DNA of 64,000 bases. Source: Magnetospirillum sp. 15-1. GTDB lineage: Bacteria > Pseudomonadota > Alphaproteobacteria > Rhodospirillales > Magnetospirillaceae. Shown here one piece after another: positions 40,012 through 47,998 of the stretch; the stretch's first letter is position 1; every line of letters starts with the position of its first letter. Made by a program: the position numbers and the translations under genes. The notes beneath the pieces were generated by a model that was not told where the DNA came from, made no database searches, and saw only the letters and a program-made list of their open reading frames with translations. The stretch spans positions 122,664 to 186,663 of the forward strand of contig NZ_FXXN01000020.1 of assembly GCF_900184795.1 (NCBI RefSeq), in the 5' to 3' direction.

Positions 40012-40399
40012 CCCGACAGCCAGGACATTCTTCGCATTGGCGGAAGAGGATCTTCGGGCCGCCGAGCTCTCGATGGAAGCCGCTCCCCATTCGGCTTATT
40101 CCCTTCTGGCGCGCGCTGCCGAAAAGGCCGCCAAGGCGGTCCTGTGCCACGAAGGCATCCGCCCACCGAAAACACACAGCCTTGATGCGCTTGCTTCGCT
40201 TCTGCCCGTTGATCACACGTGGCGGCAGCCCATCGGAGACCTCGAGAATATATCCATCGCGGCAGTATCCGCAGGATACCCGACGATCGAGGGAACGCCC
40301 TTCGATCTCCCCTCGGCCGAGGAGATGAAGAAGAGTGCCGCCGAGGTTCGGAAACTTGTTTCCGGCATCCGCAGATATCTCGGACTGAGTCGCCCCTGA
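40001..40399 (+). CDS. HEPN-domain protein (putative ribonuclease toxin)
   Basis: A 132-residue four-helix HEPN protein of the type encoded after minimal nucleotidyltransferases. Typical blocks are FFALAEEDLRAAELSME and LLARAAEKAAKAVLC. The RX4-6H catalytic-type motif is seen as RPPKTH near residue 57, followed by SL rather than XY, so the tyrosine target known from other HEPN toxins is absent in that position. The start at 40001 overlaps the MNT gene. No downstream gene belongs to the unit before the right end of the element. Confidence 0.83.
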   Translation: MPDSPTARTFFALAEEDLRAAELSMEAAPHSAYSLLARAAEKAAKAVLCHEGIRPPKTHSLDALASLLPVDHTWRQPIGDLENISIAAVSAGYPTIEGTPFDLPSAEEMKKSAAEVRKLVSGIRRYLGLSRP

Positions 40400-40537
40400 T
40401 GTCGGCGGGCAAGGATACTCAGCGGAAAATCTGCAACTAGGACAGATACGCTATATGTGGCATGCAGGAACAAACGCACAGCGCGAGATGTTGCGCCCCT
40501 GGGTTTCTCCCAACTTATGCCCTGATCCGGTAGGATT

Positions 40538-40640
40538 TTCTCATCTTACGGCCATATTTTCTCAGCTTATGGCCAAAGTCGCTTTGCCCAACCCATTGAA
40601 GTCATGGCAGACCTATTCTCACCTTATGGCCAAACCTACA
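40538..40640 (-). repeat. Right end of the mobile element: three end repeats
   Basis: Copies at 40538-40554 (TTCTCATCTTACGGCCA), 40559-40577 (TTCTCAGCTTATGGCCAAA) and the terminal 25-bp copy 40616-40640, all inverted relative to the left end. Confidence 0.9.
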
Positions 40641-40654
40641 CCGAGGCGCCTTTC

Positions 40655-40674
40655 CCGCCATACCGGCGGTTTTT
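40655..40674 (+). terminator. Rho-independent terminator, probably that of parE before the insertion
   Basis: Stem CCGCC/GGCGG (40655-40659 with 40665-40669), loop ATACC, then TTTTT. With the element and one target copy removed, it lies about 20 bases after the parE stop. Confidence 0.75.
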
Positions 40675-40758
40675 CCAGATTCTGACAGACCGGAATCGGG
40701 CACATACCCACGGCCACGGCCTCAGAAGGGGGCTACCCAAATAGGCCCCCGCAGCCTA

Positions 40759-40774
40759 CAATGCAAATGCATTG
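40759..40774. promoter_or_regulatory. Palindromic operator upstream of prlF
   Basis: CAATGCA-AA-TGCATTG: 7-bp arms with a 2-bp centre, 31 bp before the prlF start. AbrB-fold antitoxins repress their own operon through sites like this. Confidence 0.65.
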
Positions 40775-40804
40775 CATGGCGGGGAGAGGGTCGTGGAGGC
40801 TGTG

Positions 40805-41137
40805 ATGGCTGCCGTATATGAAACCGAATCCGCAGTGACGGAACGTGGACAAACGACCGTTCCCGCGCATGTTCGTCAGCGATTGACTGTCGGCAAGCCT
40901 GGAACGCTCGTTTGGCGCATCGAAGCCAATGGCACGGTGACCGTGGATCGTAAGCGCGAAGCGGTGAGCGAACCGGACCCCGTGCTTGGCCGCTTCCTCG
41001 CCTTCCTGGAAGCGGACATGACCGCCCATCCCGAGCGGCTGCGCCCGGTGGGTGCCGATCTGGTGGAGCGAATCAGCGCTCTGGTCGCGGGCGTCGAGAT
41101 CAACCTGGACGAGCCGTTGCCCGATGACGAAGACTGA
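40805..41137 (+). CDS. prlF: PrlF-type antitoxin (AbrB/SpoVT fold)
   Basis: A 110-residue antitoxin. The swapped-hairpin DNA-binding domain is at the N-terminus (SAVTERGQTTVPAHVRQRL), and the C-terminal half should wrap the toxin. The start at 40805 follows GGAGG by five bases. The gene end overlaps the yhaV start by 14 bases, the arrangement found in Escherichia coli prlF-yhaV. A palindrome upstream probably binds PrlF or the PrlF-YhaV complex. Confidence 0.88.
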   Translation: MAAVYETESAVTERGQTTVPAHVRQRLTVGKPGTLVWRIEANGTVTVDRKREAVSEPDPVLGRFLAFLEADMTAHPERLRPVGADLVERISALVAGVEINLDEPLPDDED

Positions 41138-41648
41138 GCTATTCCGCATCAACGGGTGGCTCATCGTCGCACACGACCTCTTCCTCGATCAGGTCGAGGC
41201 CATGATTACCGCTGTAATCAAGGATAAGGCACGCAATCCCACCACATATAAGACACGGCGGGCCGCCAAGATGCTGGCGGCGGTCGCCCGTCTGGCGTTT
41301 CAGGAAATCCCCGAAGACCCAGCCCGAGACACATACCAGCAAGGCAACACCTTGGGAGAAGAACACCGCCACTGGCGGCGGGCAAAGTTCTATCAGCAAT
41401 GCCGGCTGTTCTTCCGCTATCGGGGGGAGGAGGACGGCAGGAAGGTAATCGCCTATGGCTGGGTCAATGACCAGGATACCAAACGAGCCTATGGCAGCAA
41501 GACTGACGCCTATGCCATCTTCAGACGCATGTTGGGCGATGGCAATCCGCCTGATGACTGGGTGAAGCTGAAGGCGGCCTGCGAGACCGTTGATGAAAAA
41601 CGGCTGACCAAAATCGTTGACGATGCCAAAGGATTGATCGGCCCGTAG
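41124..41648 (+). CDS. yhaV: YhaV-type ribonuclease toxin
   Basis: A 174-residue RelE-superfamily mRNA interferase. Recognisable blocks are LFRINGWLIVAHDLFLDQVE at the N-terminus, YQQCRLFFRYRG mid-protein and IAYGWVNDQDTKRAYGSKTD, which matches the E. coli YhaV core (GWMNDENTLRTYGKKTDAY region). The start at 41124 lies inside the end of prlF. It is intact and followed by a terminator-like hairpin at 41813. Confidence 0.9.
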   Translation: MTKTELFRINGWLIVAHDLFLDQVEAMITAVIKDKARNPTTYKTRRAAKMLAAVARLAFQEIPEDPARDTYQQGNTLGEEHRHWRRAKFYQQCRLFFRYRGEEDGRKVIAYGWVNDQDTKRAYGSKTDAYAIFRRMLGDGNPPDDWVKLKAACETVDEKRLTKIVDDAKGLIGP

Positions 41649-41812
41649 AGACAAGCACGTCCTGTTTGGCGCACGCCACTCCAGCCTCCCTCACATCTCC
41701 GGGAAGCGGATGGCGCGGGGACCTGAAACACAAATTTTATCGCCAAAGAGCCGCTGGGACGCTAATTCTGTCCAGGCGAGACACGAACCCCGTCTCGCAC
41801 CCACGACAAATC

Positions 41813-41832
41813 AACGCCTTAGCGGCGTTTTT
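41813..41832 (+). terminator. Terminator between yhaV and the small HTH gene
   Basis: Stem AACGCC/GGCGTT (41813-41818 with 41824-41829), loop TTAGC, then a short T run. Confidence 0.6.
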
Positions 41833-41874
41833 GGAATACTCTTTCAGTCGCCGTACACCAAGGGGAGACCGATC

Positions 41875-42048
41875 ATGGCCGACGAGAATTTGAGCCCCGG
41901 CAACATCGCCAAGGCACTGGGCGTATCCGATGGCAAGGTGAAGAAGGCCATCAAGGACCTGGGCCTGGAGCCCGCCGCCAAGCGCGGCGTGTGCAGCTTC
42001 TATGCCCCCGATCAGGTGGCGAGGATCAAGGCGGCCGTCGGGGCCTGA
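41875..42048 (+). CDS. Small helix-turn-helix protein
   Basis: A 57-residue protein. NIAKALGVSDGKVKKAIKDL looks like a single helix-turn-helix, followed by a short C-terminal DQVARIKAAV helix. A ribosome site (AAGGGGA) precedes the ATG at 41875. It ends five bases before a Crp/Fnr regulator gene, so the two may be co-transcribed. Family unknown to me; a MerR-like or excisionase-like DNA-binding fold is plausible. Confidence 0.65.
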   Translation: MADENLSPGNIAKALGVSDGKVKKAIKDLGLEPAAKRGVCSFYAPDQVARIKAAVGA

Positions 42049-42053
42049 GCCCC

Positions 42054-42713
42054 GTGGCACCTTCCCCCGACGATTGGACGCGTCTGGTCCCCGCCCTGTC
42101 CGGGCTGGACGACGCGACGCGCGAGCGCCTGCGGAGCCTGAGCCGCCGGGCCGCCCTGCCCGCCGGCACCCGGGTGTTCGGCGAGGGCAGCCCGTGCCAG
42201 GCCTATCTGATCCTGCTGTCGGGCGAGGTCCGGGTGCAGAAGGTGGCGGAATCGGGCCGCGAGATCGTCCTTTACCGCGTCCTGGCGGGCGAGACCTGCA
42301 TCGTCACCACCGCCTGCCTGATGAGCGGCGTGGATTACGACGCCGAGGGCATCGCCGAGAGCGACGTCACCGCCCAGATTCTCCCCGAGTCCGGCTTCCG
42401 CGAGTTGCTGGGCCGGTCTGAGGCGTTCCGCGATTTCGTGTTCCGCGCCTACGGCTCGCGCATCTCCAGCCTGTTGATGCTGATCGACGAGGTGGCGTTC
42501 GGCCGCATGGACCGCCGCCTCGCCGCCTGCCTGCTGGCGCGGGCCAAGGGAGCCGGGGTGGTCACCGCCACCCACCAGGATCTGGCGGTGGAACTGGGCA
42601 GCGCGCGGGAAGTGGTCAGCCGTCTGCTCAAGGAATTCGAGCGGCGGGGCTGGGTCGCCCTGTCGCGGGGCTGCGTGGCCCTGACCGATCCGGCGGCCCT
42701 GGTCGAAAATTAG
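42054..42713 (+). CDS. Crp/Fnr-family transcriptional regulator
   Basis: A 219-residue regulator with an N-terminal cyclic-nucleotide-binding-type beta barrel (FGEGSPCQAYLILLSGEVRV) and a C-terminal winged helix whose recognition helix SAREVVSRLLKEFE keeps the E-x-x-S-R pattern that reads TTGAT-type half sites. There is no N-terminal cysteine cluster as in FNR. The start is taken as GTG 42054, five bases after the preceding gene; no strong ribosome site is seen. A DUF2892 membrane protein follows at 42807, a frequent pairing. Confidence 0.85.
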   Translation: MAPSPDDWTRLVPALSGLDDATRERLRSLSRRAALPAGTRVFGEGSPCQAYLILLSGEVRVQKVAESGREIVLYRVLAGETCIVTTACLMSGVDYDAEGIAESDVTAQILPESGFRELLGRSEAFRDFVFRAYGSRISSLLMLIDEVAFGRMDRRLAACLLARAKGAGVVTATHQDLAVELGSAREVVSRLLKEFERRGWVALSRGCVALTDPAALVEN

Positions 42714-42806
42714 CAAAGTGTGTGACTAGGTCACCGACAGCCCCCCGTCCCCTCCCTATGCTGCCGTCCAGTTCCCTTGGCCGGTTTCACTTAAGGAGTG
42801 GATGAC

Positions 42807-42995
42807 ATGAACAAGAACATCGGCGGCATCGACCGCATCCTGCGCATCGTGGTGGGTCTGGCGCTGATCGGCCTGACGCTGACCGGCGTCATCGGCCTGT
42901 GGGGCTGGATCGGCGTGGTGCCGCTGGCCACCGCCGCCATCGGCTGGTGCCCGGCCTATCTGCCCTTCGGCATCAAGACCTGCAAGACCCGCTGA
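42807..42995 (+). CDS. DUF2892 (YgaP-like transmembrane) protein
   Basis: A 62-residue inner-membrane protein with two hydrophobic helices around a short turn (IVVGLALIGLTLTGVIGL, then VPLATAAIGWCPAYLP). MNKNIGGIDRILRI is the standard N-terminus. The start at 42807 follows AAGGAG by eight bases; the GTG at 42798 is too close. In YgaP this domain is fused to a rhodanese; here it stands alone. Probably controlled by the preceding regulator. Confidence 0.88.
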   Translation: MNKNIGGIDRILRIVVGLALIGLTLTGVIGLWGWIGVVPLATAAIGWCPAYLPFGIKTCKTR

Positions 42996-43041
42996 GTCCG
43001 GACCGGACCGCCGGCGGATAATGCGCCGGCGGTCCGGAGCC

Positions 43042-43347
43042 TCATGCGGTGATCTCGAAGGTATCGCCGGCCTCGGTCAGTTCCAGCAGGCGCTTGACCC
43101 CGCTTTGCGGCTTGGCCAGGCTCATGATGGCCCCGCCGCGATCCAATTCCTCCTGGGCGATGTAGAGCAGGCCCAGCCCCACCGAATCGATATGGCTGAG
43201 GGCCGACAGGTCGAAGACCACCCGGGCCTTTCCCACCCCGTCCAAATCCCGCAACAGGACCGCGAAGGTTTCGTTGGCGGCGAAGTTCAACTGCCCCTGC
43301 AGGGCGACGGTGACGGCCTGGCCGTTCCTGGCGACGCTGTATTGCAT
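43042..43347 (-). CDS. STAS-domain protein (anti-sigma-factor-antagonist type)
   Basis: A 101-residue single STAS domain. VVFDLSALSHIDSVGLGLLY contains the conserved Ser (IDSVG) that is phosphorylated in SpoIIAA-type proteins. It lies 25 bp downstream of the chemoreceptor gene on the same strand, so it is probably expressed with it. STAS proteins of this kind act in partner-switching signalling; no cognate kinase or phosphatase is nearby. Confidence 0.88.
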   Translation of the reverse strand: MQYSVARNGQAVTVALQGQLNFAANETFAVLLRDLDGVGKARVVFDLSALSHIDSVGLGLLYIAQEELDRGGAIMSLAKPQSGVKRLLELTEAGDTFEITA

Positions 43348-43372
43348 GGCATTCCCTCCAATTCGGCACAGG

Positions 43373-45346
43373 TTACTGCCGGACCCGGACCAGGAAGCGG
43401 TCGGTCTCGGCGGTCAGGCTTTCGACCACCTCGGTCAGGCTCTTGGCGCTCCAGATGACCCGCACCGTCCCGGCGCAGGTCTGGGCCGAGGATCGCGACA
43501 GGTCGCCCACATTGCTCGAGACGGTCTGAGCCTGACGGGCGACCTCGTCGATATCGCCGGCGATCTCGCGGGTGGCCGCCTCCTGCTCCTGCACGGCGCC
43601 GGCGATGGCGGCGGAGACTTCGTCCAGCGAGCGGATGATGGCGACGACGGCGGTGATGCTGTCGGCCATGGAATGGGACGAATCCTGGACCTCGCCCACC
43701 TGGCGGGCGATCTCCTCGGTGGCCTTGGCGGTCTGGTTGGCCAGGGTCTTGACCTCGCCCGCGACCACCGCGAAGCCCTTGCCCGCCTCACCCGCCCTGG
43801 CCGCCTCGATGGTGGCATTCAAGGCCAGGAGATTGGTCTGGGATGCGATATCGTTGATCAGCTTCACCACCTCGCCGATGGACTGCACCGAATGGGCCAG
43901 ACCACCCATCTGCCGGGCGGTGGCGTTGACGTCCTCGACGGTCTTGCGGGCGATCTCGGTGGAATTGGAGACCTGCCGGGCGATCTCGTTGATGGCCAGG
44001 GCCAACTGGCGGGTCGCCTCGGCGGCGCCGGTCGCCCGCTCCGTGGTGATGCGCACCGCGTCGCCCACGTCCAGCGAGCGCGAGCCGCTGCGTTCGGACC
44101 GCCCCGCCATGACCTTGGCGGTCTGATGGATACCGCCGGTGGCCCGCTCGACCTCGGCCACCTTGCTCTTGACGCTGGCTTCGAAGTCGTCGGCCATGGC
44201 CTTGATGGCGGCGGCCTTCTCCGCCTCGGACCGTATCCGCTCCGCCTCGCGGGCGGCGCGCAGGCGGTCGGCCTCGACCATGGCGTCGTGGAAGACCTGG
44301 ACGGAGCGCGCCATGTCGCCCACCTCGTCGCGACGGTCCTGGGCGGGAATGGCCGCCGCCTTGTCGCCGGCCGCCAGTGCCTTCATCACCTCGGAAATAC
44401 GCTTGATGGGCCGCTCGATGGAGTGCCCCAGCCACAGCCCCAGGGTGAGGATCAGCACGAAGCCGCCGCCCATCACCACCTGCAGGGTCAGTTGGGCGGC
44501 ACGTCCCACGGCTTCCGCCTTGGCTTCGGCGGCGGCGGCGGCGGCATGGGCGTCCTTGCCCATGGTGTCGATCACCCCTTCCAGCCAGTCCTTGTGCACG
44601 GCGATCATCTCGCGCTCCAGGGCGGCGACCTTGTCCATCCCGTCGGCGACGGCACGGAAGGCGCCGTGGTAGCGATCCAGGGTCTCGACCAGTTGGGTCC
44701 GCTCGGCGGCCGACAGCCCCGCATTCGGCATCGCCTGGGTAAAGGCCGCCACCAGATTGCCCAGTTCGGCCCGGTCGGCAGGCTGGCGGCGCAGAAAGAA
44801 GTTCTTCTCGGCCCGCCGCATTTGCAGGACCAGAATGGTCAACTGCGGCACATCGCGGGCCTTCAGCACCTTTTCCATGTCCAGCGCGGCGTCACGCAGG
44901 CCCCCCAGCAGACCGACCTGGTCGGACAGGCCCAGCTTGCGCTGGGTTTCCACCATGGCGCCGAAAGCCCGGCCGTAGCGATCGGCCCCGTCCTTGACCT
45001 GGATGATCAGTTCCCGGCGGGGCGGACCGTCACCGGGCAGAACGGCAAGCATACGGTCCAGGGCCTCACGAGCCTCCGCCACGTGGCGGGGCTGCTTGGC
45101 GGCCGAATCCTCGTCGCGGCGCAGCAGGAAGTTCTTTTCCTGGCGGCGGGCCTGCAGCAAGGCGATGTCCACGTCATCGGACAGCGTCATCACCGCACGG
45201 AAGCCGTCGGCTTCCAGACGGGCGGCATCCTCGCGCAGCCGGCTGTTCCACAACAGCAGCGCCGCAACCAGGAACACCAGACCGGCCATGATCACGGGGG
45301 AAGCAATCTGGCGCCGCAGCGCCAATCGAGAGAGAAGGCGTTCCAT
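43373..45346 (-). CDS. Methyl-accepting chemotaxis protein with HBM-type sensor
   Basis: A 657-residue chemoreceptor. TM1 is near residues 14-36 ([19 protein letters not shown]). A periplasmic domain of about 250 residues contains two related helical modules, each with EKNFxLRR ([10 protein letters not shown] and [10 protein letters not shown]), the hallmark of the helical bimodular domain that binds organic acids. TM2 is near 290-310, then HAMP ([19 protein letters not shown]) and the signalling domain with [19 protein letters not shown] short linker of about 20 residues ends the protein, without a CheR-binding pentapeptide. The downstream STAS gene is probably in the same transcript. Confidence 0.9.
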   Translation of the reverse strand: MERLLSRLALRRQIASPVIMAGLVFLVAALLLWNSRLREDAARLEADGFRAVMTLSDDVDIALLQARRQEKNFLLRRDEDSAAKQPRHVAEAREALDRMLAVLPGDGPPRRELIIQVKDGADRYGRAFGAMVETQRKLGLSDQVGLLGGLRDAALDMEKVLKARDVPQLTILVLQMRRAEKNFFLRRQPADRAELGNLVAAFTQAMPNAGLSAAERTQLVETLDRYHGAFRAVADGMDKVAALEREMIAVHKDWLEGVIDTMGKDAHAAAAAAEAKAEAVGRAAQLTLQVVMGGGFVLILTLGLWLGHSIERPIKRISEVMKALAAGDKAAAIPAQDRRDEVGDMARSVQVFHDAMVEADRLRAAREAERIRSEAEKAAAIKAMADDFEASVKSKVAEVERATGGIHQTAKVMAGRSERSGSRSLDVGDAVRITTERATGAAEATRQLALAINEIARQVSNSTEIARKTVEDVNATARQMGGLAHSVQSIGEVVKLINDIASQTNLLALNATIEAARAGEAGKGFAVVAGEVKTLANQTAKATEEIARQVGEVQDSSHSMADSITAVVAIIRSLDEVSAAIAGAVQEQEAATREIAGDIDEVARQAQTVSSNVGDLSRSSAQTCAGTVRVIWSAKSLTEVVESLTAETDRFLVRVRQ

Positions 45347-45484
45347 GCTGCCCCTCCTTGCCGGTCCACCGGCGTCAATCAGTAGGTATTAGCAACTATA
45401 TGCCGATGGACTAGTCACCTCAATCGGTGAATATATACTTTTGCTTAGATTCCAGATGCGGATCGGCGGCGAAATTTCGTGCCG

Positions 45485-45503
45485 GCTGCGAATTGTCAAT
45501 GCG
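45485..45503. promoter_or_regulatory. 19-bp promoter-associated repeat, copy 1
   Basis: GCTGCGAATTGTCAATGCG, identical to 45691-45709. A TA(C/G)(C/G)CT hexamer lies 24 bases after TTGTCA in both copies. It contains the small palindrome ATTG-T-CAAT. Confidence 0.6.
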
Positions 45504-45662
45504 CGGCCGCTTCGCCCGCCCCTACCCTGAAAGGGCTTTTCACACGGAGAGGCCGAGGGACATCCCCCCCTTCCATCCCCCTCGTCCCGCCCGGATGATC
45601 GGCGGCGCCCCCTCCCTTGGCGTCAGACAAGGCCGCCGGCTGCTCCCCTGTCGGCGGCCTTG
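45504..45662 (+). ncRNA. Candidate small RNA between the duplicated promoter element and a terminator
   Basis: The stretch starts after copy 1 of the promoter-like repeat and ends at a strong intrinsic terminator (45628-45670). It holds no convincing reading frame. It is CT-rich in the middle. Existence of a transcript is inference. Confidence 0.35.
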
Positions 45663-45670
45663 TTCATTTT
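45628..45670 (+). terminator. Strong intrinsic terminator upstream of ccoG
   Basis: Perfect 11-bp stem CAAGGCCGCCG/CGGCGGCCTTG (45628-45638 with 45652-45662), 13-nt loop, followed by TTCATTTT. No protein gene lies just upstream on the plus strand. Confidence 0.85.
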
Positions 45671-45690
45671 TATAAAAATTCCAGAGCGAC

Positions 45691-45709
45691 GCTGCGAATT
45701 GTCAATGCG
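45691..45709 (+). promoter_or_regulatory. 19-bp promoter-associated repeat, copy 2 (ccoG promoter)
   Basis: Exact copy of 45485-45503, 58 bp upstream of the ccoG start. An activator site for a Crp/Fnr-type or other regulator, or a promoter core, is likely. Confidence 0.6.
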
Positions 45710-45766
45710 GGCCGATGCCGGCACCTCCTAGGCTTGACGCGCCTTATCCACAGGAGAGCGCCCCTC

Positions 45767-47212
45767 ATGTCCATGCTCGGCAAGACGCCCCAGCCGTCCC
45801 CGGCCTGCCCGTCGACCCCCGCCTACGCCGCTTCGGCCAAGGTCCAGCCCCGGGGCGTCAAGGGCCGCTTCCGCAGCCTGAAATGGTGGGCCAGCGCCTT
45901 GCTGCTGGCCTATTGGCATCTGGCGCCGTTCATCCGCTGGGACCGTGGCCCCGGAGCGCCCAGCCAGGCGATCCTGGCCGACATGGCGGGCCGGCGGGGC
46001 TATTTCTTCTTCATCGAGATCTGGCCGCAGGAGGTCTATTTCCTGACCGGCCTGCTGTTCATGGCGGCCATCGCCCTGTTCATGATGACCTCGCTGGTCG
46101 GCCGGGTCTGGTGCGGCTTCCTGTGCTGGCAGACGGTCTACACCGATTTGTTCGTGGCGGTGGAACGGCTGGTGATCGGCGAGCGCAACCAGCGCATCGC
46201 CTTCGAGCGCGCCCCCCTGTCGGCGGGCAAGCTGGCGAAAAAGGCCGTGGTCAATGCCATCTGGCTGGTCATCGCCGGGGCGTGCGGCATCGGCTTCACG
46301 CTGTATTTCGGCGACGCCTTCGAGCAGTTGCGCGACATCTTCACCGGCCGGGCCAGCCCCGCCACCTATGGCGCCATCGCCGTGGTGGGCGGCCTGTGCT
46401 TCCTGCTGGCCGGCTATGCCCGCGAGCAGGTGTGCATCTATATGTGCCCCTATGCCCGCTTCCAGTCGGCCATGTTCGACGAGCACTCGCTGATCATCTC
46501 CTACGAGGCGTGGCGGGGCGAGACGCGCGGCCCGGCCCCGGCCGACCGCGATTTCAGCGGGCGCGGCCATTGCGTCGACTGTCTGGCCTGCGTCCAGGCC
46601 TGCCCCACCGGCATCGACATCCGCAACGGCAACCAGTTGGCCTGTATCGGCTGCGGGTTGTGCATCGACGCCTGCAACCAGGTGATGGACCGCTTCAAGC
46701 TGCCGCGTGGGCTGGTGTCCTACGATTCCTCGGCCAATCTGGCGGCGCGCGGCGAGAACCGGGCCGGCGGCCTGCGCCTGCTGCGCCCGCGCACCCTGGC
46801 CTATGGCGGCATCCTGCTGCTGGTGGCCTCGGTGATGCTGGCCCGGCTGGTGTCGCGCCCCGACGTGGACGTCAACGTGCTGCACGAGCGCTCGCCGCTG
46901 TTCGTGCAGATGTCGGACGGCTCCATCCGCAACGGCTATGCCTACAAGGTGCTCAACATGAAGGGCGAGGATCGCGCCTTCACCGTGCGTCTGGCCGGCG
47001 TCGAAGGCGCCACCATCTCGGTGGTCGGCGGCGAGAACGGTGTCGGCAAGGCGGAACTGCAGGTACCGCGCGATTCGGTAGGCGACTTCCGCCTCTACGT
47101 CACCATTCCGGCGGAGAAGGTGGCCTCCAAGAGCATGCCCATCACCTTCGTGCTGGTCGGCCCCGGCCGCGAGGTGAAGACGGAGACTCTGTTCGCCGGG
47201 CCGGAGAAATAA
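45767..47212 (+). CDS. ccoG: CcoG/FixG/RdxA, cytochrome oxidase accessory iron-sulfur protein
   Basis: A 481-residue membrane-bound ferredoxin needed for copper delivery to cbb3-type cytochrome oxidase, proposed to reduce Cu(II). About five transmembrane helices are present (first WWASALLLAYWHLAPFI). YMCPYARFQSAMFD is a conserved family block. Two [4Fe-4S] motifs follow, CVDCLACVQACPTG and CIGCGLCIDACNQ. A C-terminal Ig-like periplasmic domain ends the protein. The start at 45767 gives MSMLGKTPQP; the frame is open upstream through the promoter. ccoNOP are not in the window. Confidence 0.92.
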   Translation: MSMLGKTPQPSPACPSTPAYAASAKVQPRGVKGRFRSLKWWASALLLAYWHLAPFIRWDRGPGAPSQAILADMAGRRGYFFFIEIWPQEVYFLTGLLFMAAIALFMMTSLVGRVWCGFLCWQTVYTDLFVAVERLVIGERNQRIAFERAPLSAGKLAKKAVVNAIWLVIAGACGIGFTLYFGDAFEQLRDIFTGRASPATYGAIAVVGGLCFLLAGYAREQVCIYMCPYARFQSAMFDEHSLIISYEAWRGETRGPAPADRDFSGRGHCVDCLACVQACPTGIDIRNGNQLACIGCGLCIDACNQVMDRFKLPRGLVSYDSSANLAARGENRAGGLRLLRPRTLAYGGILLLVASVMLARLVSRPDVDVNVLHERSPLFVQMSDGSIRNGYAYKVLNMKGEDRAFTVRLAGVEGATISVVGGENGVGKAELQVPRDSVGDFRLYVTIPAEKVASKSMPITFVLVGPGREVKTETLFAGPEK

Positions 47213-47218
47213 GGGGGA

Positions 47219-47914
47219 TCAGCCCTCGCCGGCAATGGCGTCGAGGGCGGCGAGATCGCGCTGGAACAGGTTCGGCGCGGTCTCGATGACGATGGCGGCC
47301 CGCTTGAACTCGGCCACCACCCGGCTGGCGGTTTCCGGAGTGATGCCCAACAGCGCCCCCAGATCCTCGCGCCCGAACAGGCGGCAATCGGGAGCCGCCT
47401 CGGGAGCCAGCAGCCGGAAGAGCCGCGCCACCCGCTGCCGCGCGCTGCCGGTGGAGAGTTCACGGGTGCATTCGTGGGAGCGCTGGACCGCGTCGTGCCA
47501 CTTTTTCATCAATTGGCGATGCAGCTTGGGCGACAGGCGGGCGACCACGTCGCGGGGAATGCGGCAGACCTTGGCCGGTGACAGGGCCACCGCCGCGTGC
47601 TCATAGGAATCGGCCACCGTGGCCTCCAGCCCGGCCACGTCGCCCTGGCCCAGCAGGCTGACGATGCGGTGGCTGCCGTCGGGCAGGTATTGCTCCAGCT
47701 TGAACAGCCCCTCGCGCACCGTGAAGACGTGTCCCGCCGCCTGACCGGGCTGATAGAGGGCGGCGCCGGCCGGCAGGCGGATGTCCTCGATGGGCAGGTG
47801 GATGATGCCGAAATCCTCGCTCTCGAGGTCGGCGAACAGCACCAGGTCGCGGATGGAGCATTGCTCGCACGAGGCCAGCCCGCGCCAGGCCGCCTCGATC
47901 TCGTGGTCACGCAT
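47219..47914 (-). CDS. FNR-like Crp/Fnr-family regulator with a missing cluster cysteine
   Basis: A 231-residue regulator. CEQCSIRDLV near residues 16-25 and VCRIPRD near 116 align with FNR cysteines 20, 23 and 122, but the position of FNR Cys29 is Val (CxxCSIRDLV instead of CxxCSIxxLC). The winged-helix recognition segment ETASRVVAEFKR keeps E-x-x-S-R, so TTGAT-type half sites are expected. It is convergent with ccoG, six bases apart. With three of four ligands the oxygen-labile cluster may be altered, or another residue may substitute. Confidence 0.85.
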   Translation of the reverse strand: MRDHEIEAAWRGLASCEQCSIRDLVLFADLESEDFGIIHLPIEDIRLPAGAALYQPGQAAGHVFTVREGLFKLEQYLPDGSHRIVSLLGQGDVAGLEATVADSYEHAAVALSPAKVCRIPRDVVARLSPKLHRQLMKKWHDAVQRSHECTRELSTGSARQRVARLFRLLAPEAAPDCRLFGREDLGALLGITPETASRVVAEFKRAAIVIETAPNLFQRDLAALDAIAGEG

Positions 47915-47998
47915 GAACGGGTCCGGCCGCAGCTATCCGAGAAGGAGAACCAGGATAGCCCGGCAGGTGGGCTCGGAGGAATAGGCGATGTGAACCGC

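Larger units (their letters stand above)
37491..40640. mobile_element. 3150-bp non-autonomous mobile element with MNT/HEPN and DUF6880 cargo
   Basis: The ends are perfect 25-bp inverted repeats (37491-37515 and 40616-40640) beginning TGT and ending ACA. The flanks are CCGA at 37487-37490 and CCGA at 40641-40644, a 4-bp target duplication. Additional partial copies of the end sequence sit just inside (one on the left, two on the right), as in IS21-, Tn7- or Mu-type ends that bind several transposase molecules. No complete transposase gene is inside, so mobility would need an enzyme in trans. The cargo is DUF6880, an MNT nucleotidyltransferase, a HEPN protein and a transposase scrap. Confidence 0.85.

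Noticed and set aside
43274-45385. 703-codon plus-strand frame opposite the chemoreceptor
   Set aside because: Gly/His/Leu-rich shadow of the HBM chemoreceptor without any recognisable domain.
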